Part shown: positions 10,507 to 21,190 of the stretch, in pieces
Position numbering within the stretch: the first letter of the stretch is position 1
Layout: every line of letters starts with the position of its first letter
Source: Climacium dendroides
Lineage: Eukaryota > Streptophyta > Bryopsida > Hypnales > Climaciaceae
DNA length: 64,000 nucleotides
Direction of reading: 5' to 3'
NCBI GenBank assembly: GCA_950106755.1
Contig: OX467087.1
Location: forward strand, 11,970,047-12,034,046
Notes under the pieces: generated by a model
Databases searched by the model: none
What the model was told of the DNA's origin: nothing
What the model saw: the letters and a program-made list of their open reading frames with translations, nothing else
Position numbers and translations under genes: made by a program

Positions 10507-13500
10507 GACCTGTTCTCGTGCCTTAGATATCTGAGGAAACAGTCTTGCTTGAATCAGACTTAGAAAGGACATCAGATTACCATGAGACGTGAAAGAACCC
10601 AGTCAATAGATCCCTCAAACGCCAGTCACCTCGGCCTAGCATTCCAGTGTGTTTCCAAAACTGTGACGTTCAAGGGGTACGCATAGCAAGTAAAAATTCC
10701 ACATTATCCAGTAAGAAGCGAATATACCACAAATCACACCACACTTTTGGAGTCAGGAAAACTGATTTCAGCTGATCTCGACATGTCCAGATCTCTACAC
10801 CCTAAAATGAGACTCATAGTCTACCGAGCTTCGCAAGGAAAATAATCAGATATAGATACCTGAGAACCCTGGAGCAATTTGATAGCGTGAACCAAACTGT
10901 GATCTCCAACTTGATCTCGCAAGTGTTGAATAAATTGTGGGCGTGTAAGCTTCCTAGCCTGCAAAATCGTTCTCATTGGTTGGTACAACTTTATGCGCTT
11001 GAGTCATGTCAGAATGAATTCAAAACATATTAATACGAAGGTATAAGAACGAATGTCCATAGCTACCTGAAATTCACGATGACAATTTTTCAAGCTCTCA
11101 AGTTTGTCGTGAGTCAGAAGCGGAGACAAGAGTAAAAAAAGATGTGGAAACCAGATAAACGGTGATGACGGGCCCTTCTTACAAAATGAACCCCCCCCCG
11201 CCCCACTTTTGACCTCATCACATTTCTGCACATCAGCACAATATATAGCTGTCAACCCCTTTGTATACATCAGATCATCTCGACACAACGCCCATACCCT
11301 CAAGTGAGATGGTCACGGTAGTCTTGCATTAGATTTGTAGGTAAGTGTGCTTTCCACACACGGCCTGAAGTTACGGCAACATCTTTAGTCGTCAGACTCG
11401 ATCTAGTTGGGACCTCAGAAGCCGATCACAAAGAATACACCGACCTGCCTTGCTGTATGATACCGCTTCGTGTAAGCTCCTGGAGGAAGTGCATGAGGTC
11501 TCTTTCCGTGATGCGCTGCCATCCGATCTGACCACATATCCAACAACTAAGTTCGAATGCAAGCACAAAAAAAACCCTTCAATGATTCAACTTCGACGCA
11601 ACACAAACTGTACCATAGCCCTTCTGGTGACAGCTTGAGTGGTATATCCTCAGGTCTGCTTACAGAACGTCCTGGGCTCAGAGCCACTCGAACAAGTCCA
11701 AAAGGCCTCTCCTTTGGATTTTACCTTGGAGCACTTAGCACAAGTTAGGTTTGATGAATAGTTTGAACCGGAAAGGTAAAAAGAGACGACGCACACTACG
11801 CACACCGGCAGCTTTAAGGAGTGATGGAACTTACTGTGCCAGCAGGAAGGAAGCCTGAAGCTGACAACATACAACGGGAGGATGTGTGTATTCATGTGGG
11901 TCGACCACACAATGAGTCTCCTCGGACTCACTGAGTCATCAACTCCTGTATCAAACTCCTCACTGCTAGGGTGAAACTGGTCCGAGCCGTACGCTACCAG
12001 CTCAGAAGCGCCTAGAACCACTTTGCACAAAACTACGTGCTGCTCACCGTTTTCATCATTATCTGCGTAAACCGCGCTGCATTTCCACAGACATAGAAAA
12101 CTGTAACCCAGCCGTACCCTCAAGTCGAGAAGAAAAAACTTACTTCCATCCCAAACTATATAAATTGGACTAAGACCCCTATACAAAAAGGACAGTGGTT
12201 TTCAGAAACCAGAATTATAATAATCCCTAAGTGCTCACATTAAAATTAGTAACATCATTTTCAGGATATCATAATGAATGAAGTCCTTACTCCAAAGTAT
12301 CTATGTCACAAAATAATATAGCGCATTCTATCGTCTCTTCAATGCCATTGGATGAACTGAGCTTCTCAAAATCTCGAGGCTCAAGGTGCCGGTTGCAAAA
12401 TGTTCTCACCTGACATGTGAATGCCCTTCAGGTGCAAGATAAACACCCACGCCATACGCGGAGCCGTTCTTCGGCGTCCGGGGCTGTCCAAAACCATGGA
12501 GAAAAATCCCCGAAACTCCGGCCTTGCTCGTTCCATGCCAAGCGAAACGTTCGTTCTCATCTCCGCGAGTCTTTCGAGTTCTGGCTTTCACCTCCTCGAA
12601 AGCCTGCAGTCTTGCCTGTCCTCGAGCACTCGCATCTCGCGAAATGCCCGTGACAATGGTGCCCGAAGCAAAATGACTAAGCCCTCCCAGAAACTTGCGC
12701 TCCACGTCTTGATACTCTCGGTCTCCTTTCTTCAAAGGAAGAACCAATTTCTCCAAAAGTGGATAGCTCGGTGGGGGACGCTCCATGGTCGTGGCTTCAC
12801 ACGGAGCTTGTCGTCGAGTTGCTTCATTATCATCGACAAATGAAGTTGGGAGCAGGTCCTCTGTTTGCATGCCAGTCTGCAGGAAGGCACATTACCCTAA
12901 TAATCAGGAAGATTAAATTGAAGTAATACAAAATATACAGAATTTCTTTCTATTTTTCTCTCTCAGAACCACCAAAGAAATTTCCAATTTTATTTGAAAA
13001 TCTTCCACCTTCTGAAATGGTACTTCTAGTCCTGAAGGCACAATCCCTGCAGTTTGACGAACATCTAAACTGCCAATAGTTTATTCGTAACCGCCTATCG
13101 TACAGGACAGGAACCGATAAGCAGAAACCTCATTAAGGTGATACAAGAAGAGAAGTCGAGTTTAAGAAGAATACTAGTAGATTCTCCTTCTCCTTTGAAG
13201 AAAACGGCGAAGACAGATCTAAGAAAACGCTCACAAACAAACACACTCACACAAACATACCATGCCCCACTCAGGTCGCACTCGACGTAGACGAGTCCGT
13301 CCGACATCCAAACAGTCCGGAAATCGACCAGCGCGCTTCTTCGAAGACGCGTCGACGACTCCAACCCCTTCCCCGTCCAACACTTCCAGGTCATCCTCCA
13401 CTTTCACCGCCGCATCAGTCCGACGCCCTTCGCACTTCGACGCCGGAGCGATATCATACCCGAGATCAAACACCTTGCTCTCAGAGTCCCTCTGAAGCTC

Positions 13501-13651
13501 AAACACAAACAAATTTCAGCCTCTTCCAAACCCTAAGCAACTCCCAAACCAAACTCGGACACCTCAAGCAGCAAACCCTAGTAACCTCACCAAAAAAAAC
13601 ATGCATTCGAATAGAACTTCATACCTGCGGATTCCAACAAGGAGAAGCCAT
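10219..13651 (-). CDS. SRO: SRO-like protein: PARP-like domain, RST domain and 14-residue repeat tail
   Basis: This is a plant SRO-family protein (similar to RCD-one). Known members are mostly nuclear regulators whose RST domain binds transcription factors. Seven exons agree in phase: 13651-13625 (ATG; MASPCWNPQ), 13491-13261, 12876-12410, 12076-11835, 11248-11067, 10958-10860 and 10530-10219 (TGA), giving 519 residues. There is no WWE domain, so it is the short SRO type. The PARP-like domain spans about residues 126-318: GDREYQDVERKFLGGL, FAWHGTSKAG (His200), YGVGVYLAPE (Tyr232), FHPSSEEFDTGVD, PRRLIVWSTHMNTHILP. At the third catalytic position (PARP1 Glu988) Arg295 appears by my alignment. 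The RST domain spans about 350-415 (SSPFIWFPHLFLLLSPLL, then RKLTRPQFIQHLRDQVGDHS). Residues 417-519 are seven 14-residue repeats. The fifth exon start (11248) is the weakest join; an extra exon between 11250 and 11830 is possible. Confidence 0.85.
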
Positions 13652-14400
13652 TAAAAACGAGTCCGGAAGCAAGGGGAACTATTCTGGAGATGCCGGCACC
13701 GTAGGAACACCACGCTACGAGAGGATTTACACGAACCACAACATGTCTTGGCTCTCAAGCAACCTTCTGACGAAAGTGAAAAAAAATAAAAATATAAACA
13801 CTCTCGGAAACCAGAAAAGCGCCCTCAAATCCTACATCGAAGCTTTTCCTGGCACCACCACACTTCCAGTCACGACGACAACTGCGACGACAACGACGAC
13901 AACAAGGAGGAGGAGGAATGGAAAGCCAGCCATGGCGAAACTCGAAATGCGGTTACCGACAGGGACAGGGCAGGGGACCAGTGAGGGTTTGCTCATTCAT
14001 TCAGCCAAGAGAAGCAATGCCAATTTCGCAGGCTTGGCAAGGGACGGCGAGGAAATGGAACCGAAGCGAGAATCGATAGGGGCAGACATGACAGTAGTTC
14101 TGAACGGCAAGCTGTGAAGGCGGGGAGACGGCGATGGAGATGACGCGGGTTAAGGTCGGGCAACACAACGGGTGGGGTTGTGCAACTGCAAAGGCGGCAG
14201 CAACAGAGGCCGTGCTTGACGTGCGGCGCAAGCTTGAGTGGGCTGCACGTCAGGCTGGCGCCCAGAAGAAGTGCGAAAGACCAAAGACTTCTGGGCTGAC
14301 GCTGTTGATTTCTGGAAGAAATGCTTTTAGGGCGAGGGGCCCTCCGTCCGTCGGCTTATTGGAACCGCCTTTTTTAACTCCGGGATCCTTTTCGAAAGCT
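13652..14400 (-). promoter_or_regulatory. 5' leader and promoter region of the SRO-like gene
   Basis: GC-rich DNA continues upstream of the ATG at 13651 and stops where the repeat element at 14401 starts. A GTC/GTT trinucleotide run (minus strand, about 13871-13907) lies in it, as does a short upstream ATG-TAG. Frames on both strands (13743-14117 plus; 14001-14231 minus) are low-complexity or unrecognised, and I treat them as by-products of the GC-rich leader. Confidence 0.35.
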
Positions 14401-15140
14401 TTAACCCTTAAAACGTTGAGGCGTCCGATGGATGATAGACAAACACCTTCTAGAAGGACGGACGGAAGTGCAACTATTCATCCTCGGAATTTTGTCTATA
14501 GTAGTTTGACTTCTAATGAATGCTTTTGCAATTTTTTAATTGAATGATTCATATAGTAACTAAAGGGATGATTTCCACGATCACCACTTGGTTCTTTAAG
14601 AATTAAATGGTCACGTGGACGTTTGGTGTCCAATGGATGATAGAGACTCTTCTAGTGTAGAATAAAAGTGCAACTATTCATCCCTCAGAATTTGGTCTAC
14701 AATAGTTTGACTTCTAATGAATGCTTTTGCAATTTTTTAATCAAATGATTCACATAGTAACTAAAAGGATGATTTCTCCGATCACCACTTGATTCTTTAA
14801 GAATTAAATGGTCAGGTGGACGTTTGGTGTCCAATGGATGATAGAGACTCTTTTAGTGTATAATAGAAGTGCAACTATTCATCCCTCGGAATTTGGTCTA
14901 CAGTAGTTTGACTTCTAATGAATGCTTCTGCAATTTTTTAATCAAATGATGCACATAGTAACTCTTTTAGTGTAGAATAGAAGTGCAACTATTCATTCCT
15001 TGGAATTTTGTGTGAGAAGGGGAGATCTTTTACAATACTTTTACTTCCTATGAGTGCTTTTGGATTATCTTAAATCAATGATCCCCATAGTATTAAAATG
15101 GATGATTTCCATGGTCACCGGTTGGTCATTTAAGGGTTAA
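14401..15140. mobile_element. MITE-like element with internal 200-bp repeats
   Basis: TTAACCCTTAAA at 14401 and TTTAAGGGTTAA ending at 15140 form a perfect 12-bp terminal inverted repeat. Between them a unit of about 201-205 bp starting G(T/C)GTCC(A/G)ATGGATGAT occurs at 14421, 14626 and 14827, the third copy being truncated. A further short fragment (AGAATAGAAGTGCAACTATT) lies near 14970. There is no coding capacity. The ends resemble the TTAACCCCTAAAG family found elsewhere in the window. Confidence 0.65.
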
Positions 15141-18050
15141 GGATTATGTACTCAAGGTTAATTCCAGTGAACTTTGGGTTTCAAAAAAGGGGGTTCACTC
15201 TAGCGTGAGAACGATGGAAACACCAACATGAATGAATCGATGAATGAATGGATGTTTGTTGGGAATGAATGGATCAACTACCTTATGCTAGGATCAAATT
15301 CATTAAAAAATAATTCAAAATATAATTAAACATGGCATCTGATGAAACTTCTAGGAATTATAACGTGACATAATTGAATGGTGTAAAGATTATTAATGAA
15401 AATAATCTCAATCCTAAAAGAAATCATGAAACCAAAGTTGGGATTATCAATAAAGCCGCGAGTATTGATAAAGTTGTGGGTATTGCCAAAGGTCATAGAA
15501 TATTCTCAATCATGCTAAAGATGACAAAATATTCCAAATCCTATAAAAATGAATTTCTATAAATACTACATCAAGTTAACCAAAGGAAAATCAGCCCCCC
15601 ACAATATGATTTTGTATGGGACTTAATGAATCTAACCCCAACATACTGTATCTAAGTAAGCCTCATGGATCTAGATGGCAAATTCCATCTTCCGAAAGTA
15701 CTTTCTCCATTCCAAAATAAACTTCCAATTAGACAAATTGTTCAGGATTAAGGTGGCTAAAAATAATATTATTTACACTTGTTTCCAAGTATTTCAAGGA
15801 AGTTGTTATCTATTCATTGAATCTTCAAAAACAAACATGATTATTTTTTAGTAGCTAAACGATCAGTTTTGGGACAAAAATATTAAGGGGAATAAAAAGA
15901 TCATATTGGAATGGGAAGAATATTATATAAGGTAGAACTAATAAAAACATGGCTCTTGTAGATTAGGAAAAATGACTATGAGAAAATCCACCAATAGTCA
16001 AATTCGTCATGTGGATCTTCTTGTGAATCATTTTCCTAGTCTATATAAGGTAAACCTTTGTATGATTGGCAAAATGAGTGTTTTGCCTTGTTACAATTGG
16101 CAAAACAAATTCAAATATTTTTCCATACAAAGATAATAGTGAGAAATGAAGAGAAAAAAATGAAATTTTATTTTTTTGACAAAGTATGAATTTTAGTGAT
16201 CTTTTTAAGTATATTGTTCAATTAGACCAAAAGAGTTTGTAGACTACTCCAAAATCAACAAAAAAAAGTGTATGCATGATGGCCATCCTACCACCTAAAG
16301 TAATCGCAACATTTCCTAATATGGCTCCAACATGAAGGAGTAAAAAAATCATTTGCTTTGATGAATTTACATTAAAAATGTAGAATCTTTTAAAGCAACC
16401 ACTAATAACTCCATCACCATCACCCAAGGCATTGATTTTGGCCACTAACCAACCTAATGAAGTCCTAGTTTCTCTCATTAAAAAAAATCTATCATGGAGA
16501 TGTAAGACTGTAATGGATTATTTTCTAGTTGCTTAGTATAGGTGGTTTACCTGTTATAGGCAATTTTACCTTAAACCATGTTTCTATTAGTATAGAGGCA
16601 CCCATTCTTAACATTGTGGATACCTTGTAAAATATGTAAATATAGAAAGTTTTAAATGTACATCATGCATATATGAATGTAATAAATATTTTAGAGTATA
16701 TAATGTCCCTAACTTCACAAATTTTTAACATATTCATGCATATTCAAGAAATCATTAGAATTTTTTTGAATATTTTAAATTTAAATTGTCAATGTGTTAG
16801 AAATAAATTCATATGTTGACTCCACCTCAAAGTATGTGGAATTGTTTAGGGTGTTGGTCATAGGTGCTTTTATATTACTATATTTTATTTTTTGCTAATA
16901 TTATATTTTTGCTTAGTTTTTTTGAACAAATATAGTGCATACATAAATCTCATCAAATTGATTACAAGACAAGGATTATTTGGGAAGATATAAGTGATAC
17001 TTGGAATGAAAAAAATTATTTGGACACAACATTTTCACAAGCATTTAATTCATCACTTATAATATGGTAGATTTTGGAAGGCTTAGGATTTGAATGAGTT
17101 AAGTGCACCTAGTAGTGATTTCATGTGCAAAGCTAGCCAACCCATCTAGATTCTTGCCTAAAATGTACACCACTTGAACATGAAAGAGTAGGGTTGGTTG
17201 TATACATACTAATGTGCCCTTGCTACAACCAAAATGTAAGTAAAAGTAATTTTTTAATTTTTAGATCCAAAAAATACTTCAAAATTCAATGACTTTCACA
17301 CCATACGTCTTAACACCACAAAACTAAGCCAGTGCACCCTTCTTTGCCGAGGGCTTTCCAACGGTACCAAGCACATGACTAGGGGATGCATGGTTCGGGA
17401 GATCTCAATGTAACAAACAAAACAAATAAAACAAACAAACAAACAAACAAATTTAAGGTATGGATCAATAATCACCACTTAAAAAATTTGTAGATTATTG
17501 ACATGATGTCAAAAACAAACATTCCTAAAAGATTTGGATTCCCAAGGCAATTTTATGCTCAAACACATACAAGATAGAATCATGCTTAAATGCTTGTTGG
17601 AATGCTTTCATGTGAACTCACATCAAGTGGCCAAAAAACAACTTCCAATATTAATGGTGTCAATTATATTACGTGAAGGTTAGATTTGGTATAAATAAGT
17701 CATTGTTGTAAAATTTAAAAAAAGTGACACATGTGATCTTGTGAATGGTGTCACATGACTTGACCCCTTGAGATTCTGATGTAGAAATTCAATTTTGGCT
17801 CTTGACTACTCAATCAAACCTTCACATTCTATATTTCTATGAGGTTAGTAACCTCATCAGGAACTTCCAACTTTTTAGTGTGGATTCATTGTAAGAATTG
17901 ACGTTTTAGGCCTTCCACGTTACCAAAGATTATGATTACTTTAGGTGAGCAATAAGATGAGCACCATGGACTAAGATTTTGTTGGCCCTAGGGTGGTCTA
18001 CAAAATTCTTTGGGCCATGATACACTGAACATTTCAAAAATTCATAGCAA
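15141..18050. other. AT-rich intergenic region, no gene seen
   Basis: No recognisable coding exon. The minus-strand frames at 16218-16478 and 17296-17478 show no family features. The only local structures are a (AAAC)n-type microsatellite at about 17412-17451 and a GAATGAAT-rich stretch near 15229-15270. Confidence 0.6.
17412..17451. repeat. (AAAC)n microsatellite
   Basis: An imperfect run of AAAC units interrupted by AAAT, ending in AAACAAACAAACAAACAAA. Confidence 0.8.
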
Positions 18051-18389
18051 ACTCATACTTTGTCGAAAAAATATATAATTTTGAATGCTCTCATTTTTTC
18101 ACACAATTGGAAAATTGGGAAAATCGTAAAATTGAGAAGTTGAAATTTTTTCAGGAATGGCATGAAGTCAAACTCGTAATTCTGACCACAAGGGGCTGTT
18201 TTTACCTTACCAATATTCCAAGCTTGGTGAAAAGGAGGGTCCTGGGGGTCAAAAGGAGGGGCTGCAGAAACGCTCTGGCAGGCTTCCCCCCACCCAGATG
18301 CCATTTGCCTGGGCTCTTTCCCAGCAACTACCTCCCCTTTGTGGTCAGCACCGAACTCGTCATCATTCTCGGCACGCGGCTCCCCGAAG

Positions 18390-18411
18390 GGATGAAAAAC
18401 GTTTTTCATCC
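18390..18411. repeat. Perfect 22-bp palindrome
   Basis: GGATGAAAAAC is followed immediately by its reverse complement GTTTTTCATCC. It sits in the GC-rich patch. Confidence 0.8.
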
Positions 18412-18474
18412 AAAGATGAGCCTTTGGTGAAGTCATCCCAAGGAGGACGTTCTTGGAAGTTTGGTTGCTTGAGT

Positions 18475-18523
18475 CCATTTTCAGTGAATAGTGTATGGCA
18501 AATTGCTTCTTCATGCTATTAAC
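18475..18523. repeat. Detached copy of the 57-bp repeat
   Basis: CATTTTCAGTGAATAGTGTA and the following GCAAATTGCTTCTTCATGCT match the tandem array at 18999-19169. About 480 bp and one MITE separate the two. Confidence 0.8.
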
Positions 18524-18551
18524 CCTTGAGCGTTCTAGTGCCTCAAATATG

Positions 18552-18780
18552 CGTAACATTGCTAACTAGTTCCCTAGCCTTCCCCCAGGTGGAAGTATCA
18601 TTCCTCCCTATATGCTTGGGGGGAGATTTAAGTTATAATTATCAAATGGTGATTGACTCTTACAAGTACTGCTACAACAAATTTGTCAAAGTTGCAATCT
18701 GATTGGTGGCAGGTTCCCTAGGGGGCTCCTAATTTGGGGGAGTAAAAGGGACCCCCCCAGGTCTGGTTAACAATGTTATG
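18552..18780. mobile_element. MITE of the G/C-tract family, copy 2 (229 bp)
   Basis: It starts CGTAACATTGCTAACT and ends GGTTAACAATGTTATG, and shares with 7681-7910 the C-run, a TCCCTATATGCTTGGGGGGA centre and a GGGACCCCCCCAGG segment. Size and layout are the same. No open frame belongs to the element itself. Confidence 0.75.
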
Positions 18781-18998
18781 TGGCCTCTCAAAACTCAAAG
18801 ATTTGTTTGTTTGACCATTATAGTTTTTTCATCGGTACGGTCAAAGGACATGTCCCTTTTCCTATAGCTCTAGCCCTATCTCTACTATCAATCAATACGG
18901 TCAATTTTTGTGAATCTCATTTTATGTGATAGTTTGATTGGATTGAATTGAGAAGGGTATGGATTTTAGCAAATAAAGTCTAGGCGCTTAGGGGTTAA

Positions 18999-19169
18999 GG
19001 TAGAAGTACATTTTCAGTGAATAGTGTATGGCAAATTGCGTCTTCATGCTATTAAGGTAAAAATACATTTTCAGTTAATAGTGTATGGCAAATTGCATCT
19101 TCATGCTATTAAGGTAGAAGTACATTTTCAGTGAATAGTGTATGGCAAATTGCATCTTCATGCTATTAA
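18999..19169. repeat. 57-bp tandem repeat, three copies
   Basis: Units start GGTAGAAGTACATTTTCAG at 18999, 19056 (GGTAAAAATACATTTTCAG) and 19113. A fourth truncated start (GGTAGAAGCAC) lies at 19170. Divergence between copies is low. Confidence 0.85.
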
Positions 19170-19663
19170 GGTAGAAGCACTAGTAGCAGATCGCTTAAGT
19201 GAATTTCGACTAGATGGTGAGGAATACAAGGTGGTGGAAATTTTTCCCATGTAGGAAGATAGGAAATATGGGGATTTTTAATTTTTCAGAATTTTATTCC
19301 CAAATTTGAAATTACAATGAATTTTGGGAGCTAGAAAATACTATCGACCTATAGTCGATGTCTAGATTGTTGTAATTCCAATCATTGAAGAACTACTTTC
19401 CTGTTCACTACTCTCTACTTTCTCGCTCATCGCTTTTAGACATGTGTCATAACCGTATTCGTCCCAACTTTGAAAAAGACATAAAAAAACATTCCAAACT
19501 TGAGTTCCAACCTCAAGTTAGAAATAGCACACGCTACATGTTGGGCACTAGGTGTAGTTGACAATTGATGCTTCTACCTTGTTTATTGACAAGTTTCTAA
19601 AAAAGATGTTGAATTGACAGACTAATCACCCTTGTAGTGTGTTTTAGACATGATTTTTTCTTA

Positions 19664-19982
19664 CAGTAGAACTCCTCTAATGCACTTGGTCCACGACTGC
19701 CTCATAAAATTAGCTTAGAGAAGTTTAAGGCATTAGAGAGGGTTTGCACTATGTAGGAAGTTGTCCTTGTGTTACACATGCCACATCTTCAAGTCACGAA
19801 GCTTGTTCACAAAAATATTTATCCTTTTTTTTGACAAGGTAAGGTCCACTACTTATTACTTGGCTTGCTTTCATTAAGTGTAAGAACTTATTTTATTTTA
19901 GAAGCCAAGACTGCTCAAACCTATTGCCTTATGAAGGAAGGTTTATTGACTTATGGAGGGTATACTTAGAGGAGTTCTACTA
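19664..19982. mobile_element. pogo/Lemi1-like MITE with TA target duplication (319 bp)
   Basis: Left end CAGTAGAACTCCTCTAATGC and right end TTAGAGGAGTTCTACTA form inverted repeats, flanked by TA on both sides (19662-19663, 19983-19984). The CAGTAGAAC(C)TC start is the known style of plant pogo-like (Lemi1/Emigrant-type) Tc1/mariner elements. A second internal inverted segment (GCATTAGAGAGG) reinforces the fold. Non-coding. Confidence 0.8.
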
Positions 19983-20309
19983 TATTCACTCTTTAGGATA
20001 AGGTGAATTTGAGCCATAGAATTGATATTTATTGAATTTAATACGAATTTTTTTCATTTAGAAAAAAAAAATTTACAATGATTTCAAATTTTTCCCTTTC
20101 AAATTGAACATCTTATGACTTATAGAAGACATATAACTTCATCTTTGAAAAACAAAAATATACATTTTTTTTGTTCAAATGTACTTGCAAAATGGCAACA
20201 AACATAGTGGTGGATAATGTGGCTTAAAATCAATGGTTATGAGCTTATCCTTCTAAGTTTAACCTAGAAGAAGCTAGCATATGACCAAAGTAGTTACTCA
20301 AAAGTGATT

Positions 20310-21190
20310 TGCTAGTTGAGCCAATAGATGCATTCTTTATTTCTATGGTGATTTAGAAAGTCATCCATCGGACACTTCTAGGCTTCCGTGTCTTTATAAG
20401 GTTAATTCTTGAAAAATGCCATCTTGATGATAGGTACCTTAATAGACAAAGTCATCCATCACACATCTATTGTCCTCAAAGTCCTTCCAATGTTACTCTA
20501 AATAGATTAGACCTATCATCAAGGAACTTTTTCAAAATTAATTTTATACCAATAAATGCATTCTTCATTTCTATATTGATTGGGAAGTCATTTGTCGGTC
20601 ATTGTTTGGCTTTAGCTTCCTTGCAAGGTTAACTTGGAAAGGACACAATTCTATTACCAAAACATTCACCCAAACATTACCAATTGTTTAACTCCTAGAT
20701 GACTAAGGCCATTTTTGTATTTAAAAAACTTTAAATTGTCATTTCTATTGTGTTCATTTGTAAAAACAAAACAAAACAAATTTAGAATCTAACCATATGA
20801 TCTTGTACTGTATTTGTCTGAGATCATATGGTAAAATTTTCGTGAAGTTTGATTGTAGAAATTGAGAGATATTAGAATTAAAAATTAAAAAAGATTTTTT
20901 TTTAATACTAGCTTGCAATCTCAAATGACTTTTACCGCCATTTGTGGAATTTTTTACACTATGAACTTATGAATTTAAAAAAAATTATATTGAAGAATTG
21001 AGTTGAAAGTATAGAAAAAAAATTCAAAAAATTAAGGTCATAAGAACGTACTCGAAATTCATTATGTCCCCAAAGGAAACAATGGTTGTTTAGGGGTTAA
21101 ATGAAAAGGTGCATTCTTTGTCACTATGATTTCCTTAAAAAGTCATTCATACAATACTTTTAGTCCTATTTATTCTTTTAGGTAATGTCA
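20310..21190. repeat. Degenerate dispersed repeat, three copies
   Basis: GCATTCTTTATTTCTATGGT, then AGTCATCCATCGGACACTT and a CTTTATAAGGTTAA tail (near 20330), recurs near 20558 and again near 21110, straight after the MITE at 20688-21100. This suggests the MITE inserted into an older repeat array. Confidence 0.5.
20688..21100. mobile_element. MITE of the TTAACCCCTAAAG family, copy A (413 bp)
   Basis: TTTAACTCCTAGA at the left and TTTAGGGGTTAAA at the right are inverted. The internal text shares landmarks with the better-preserved copies: AGAATCTAACCATATGATCT, an 'ATTGAGAGATATTAG' segment, and GTCCCCAAAGGAAACAATGG at the right end. It is the most diverged short copy and has no coding capacity. 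Confidence 0.6.

Larger units (their letters stand above)
18053..18559 (-). pseudogene. 168-residue open frame in a GC island, probable transposon or gene fragment
   Basis: A minus-strand frame starts with ATG at 18559, inside the end of the MITE at 18552, and runs 168 codons. The central part (GKEPRQMASGWGEACQ, then DPQDPPFHQAWNIGKVK) lies in an isolated GC-rich patch (about 18240-18420) in otherwise AT-rich DNA. The patch looks like a captured or decayed coding fragment. I do not recognise it. The N-terminal part overlaps the MITE end and a 57-bp repeat, so the full frame is unlikely to be a native gene. Confidence 0.25.

Noticed and set aside
10214..10534. Plus-strand 106-codon frame with repeated VKDSGVS
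   Set aside because: It is the antisense of the SRO-like repeat exon; the minus frame joins in phase to the RST exon with good splice sites.
11450..11548. A donor-like site and open text between the fourth and fifth SRO-like exons
   Set aside because: Its frames do not give RST-like text and the 11835 to 11248 join already keeps phase; it remains only an outside possibility.
12421..12843. Plus-strand 140-codon frame
   Set aside because: Shadow of the PARP-domain exon on the minus strand.
13743..14117. Plus-strand frame with a Thr run
   Set aside because: The Thr run is a trinucleotide repeat in the GC-rich leader of the SRO-like gene; no domain seen.
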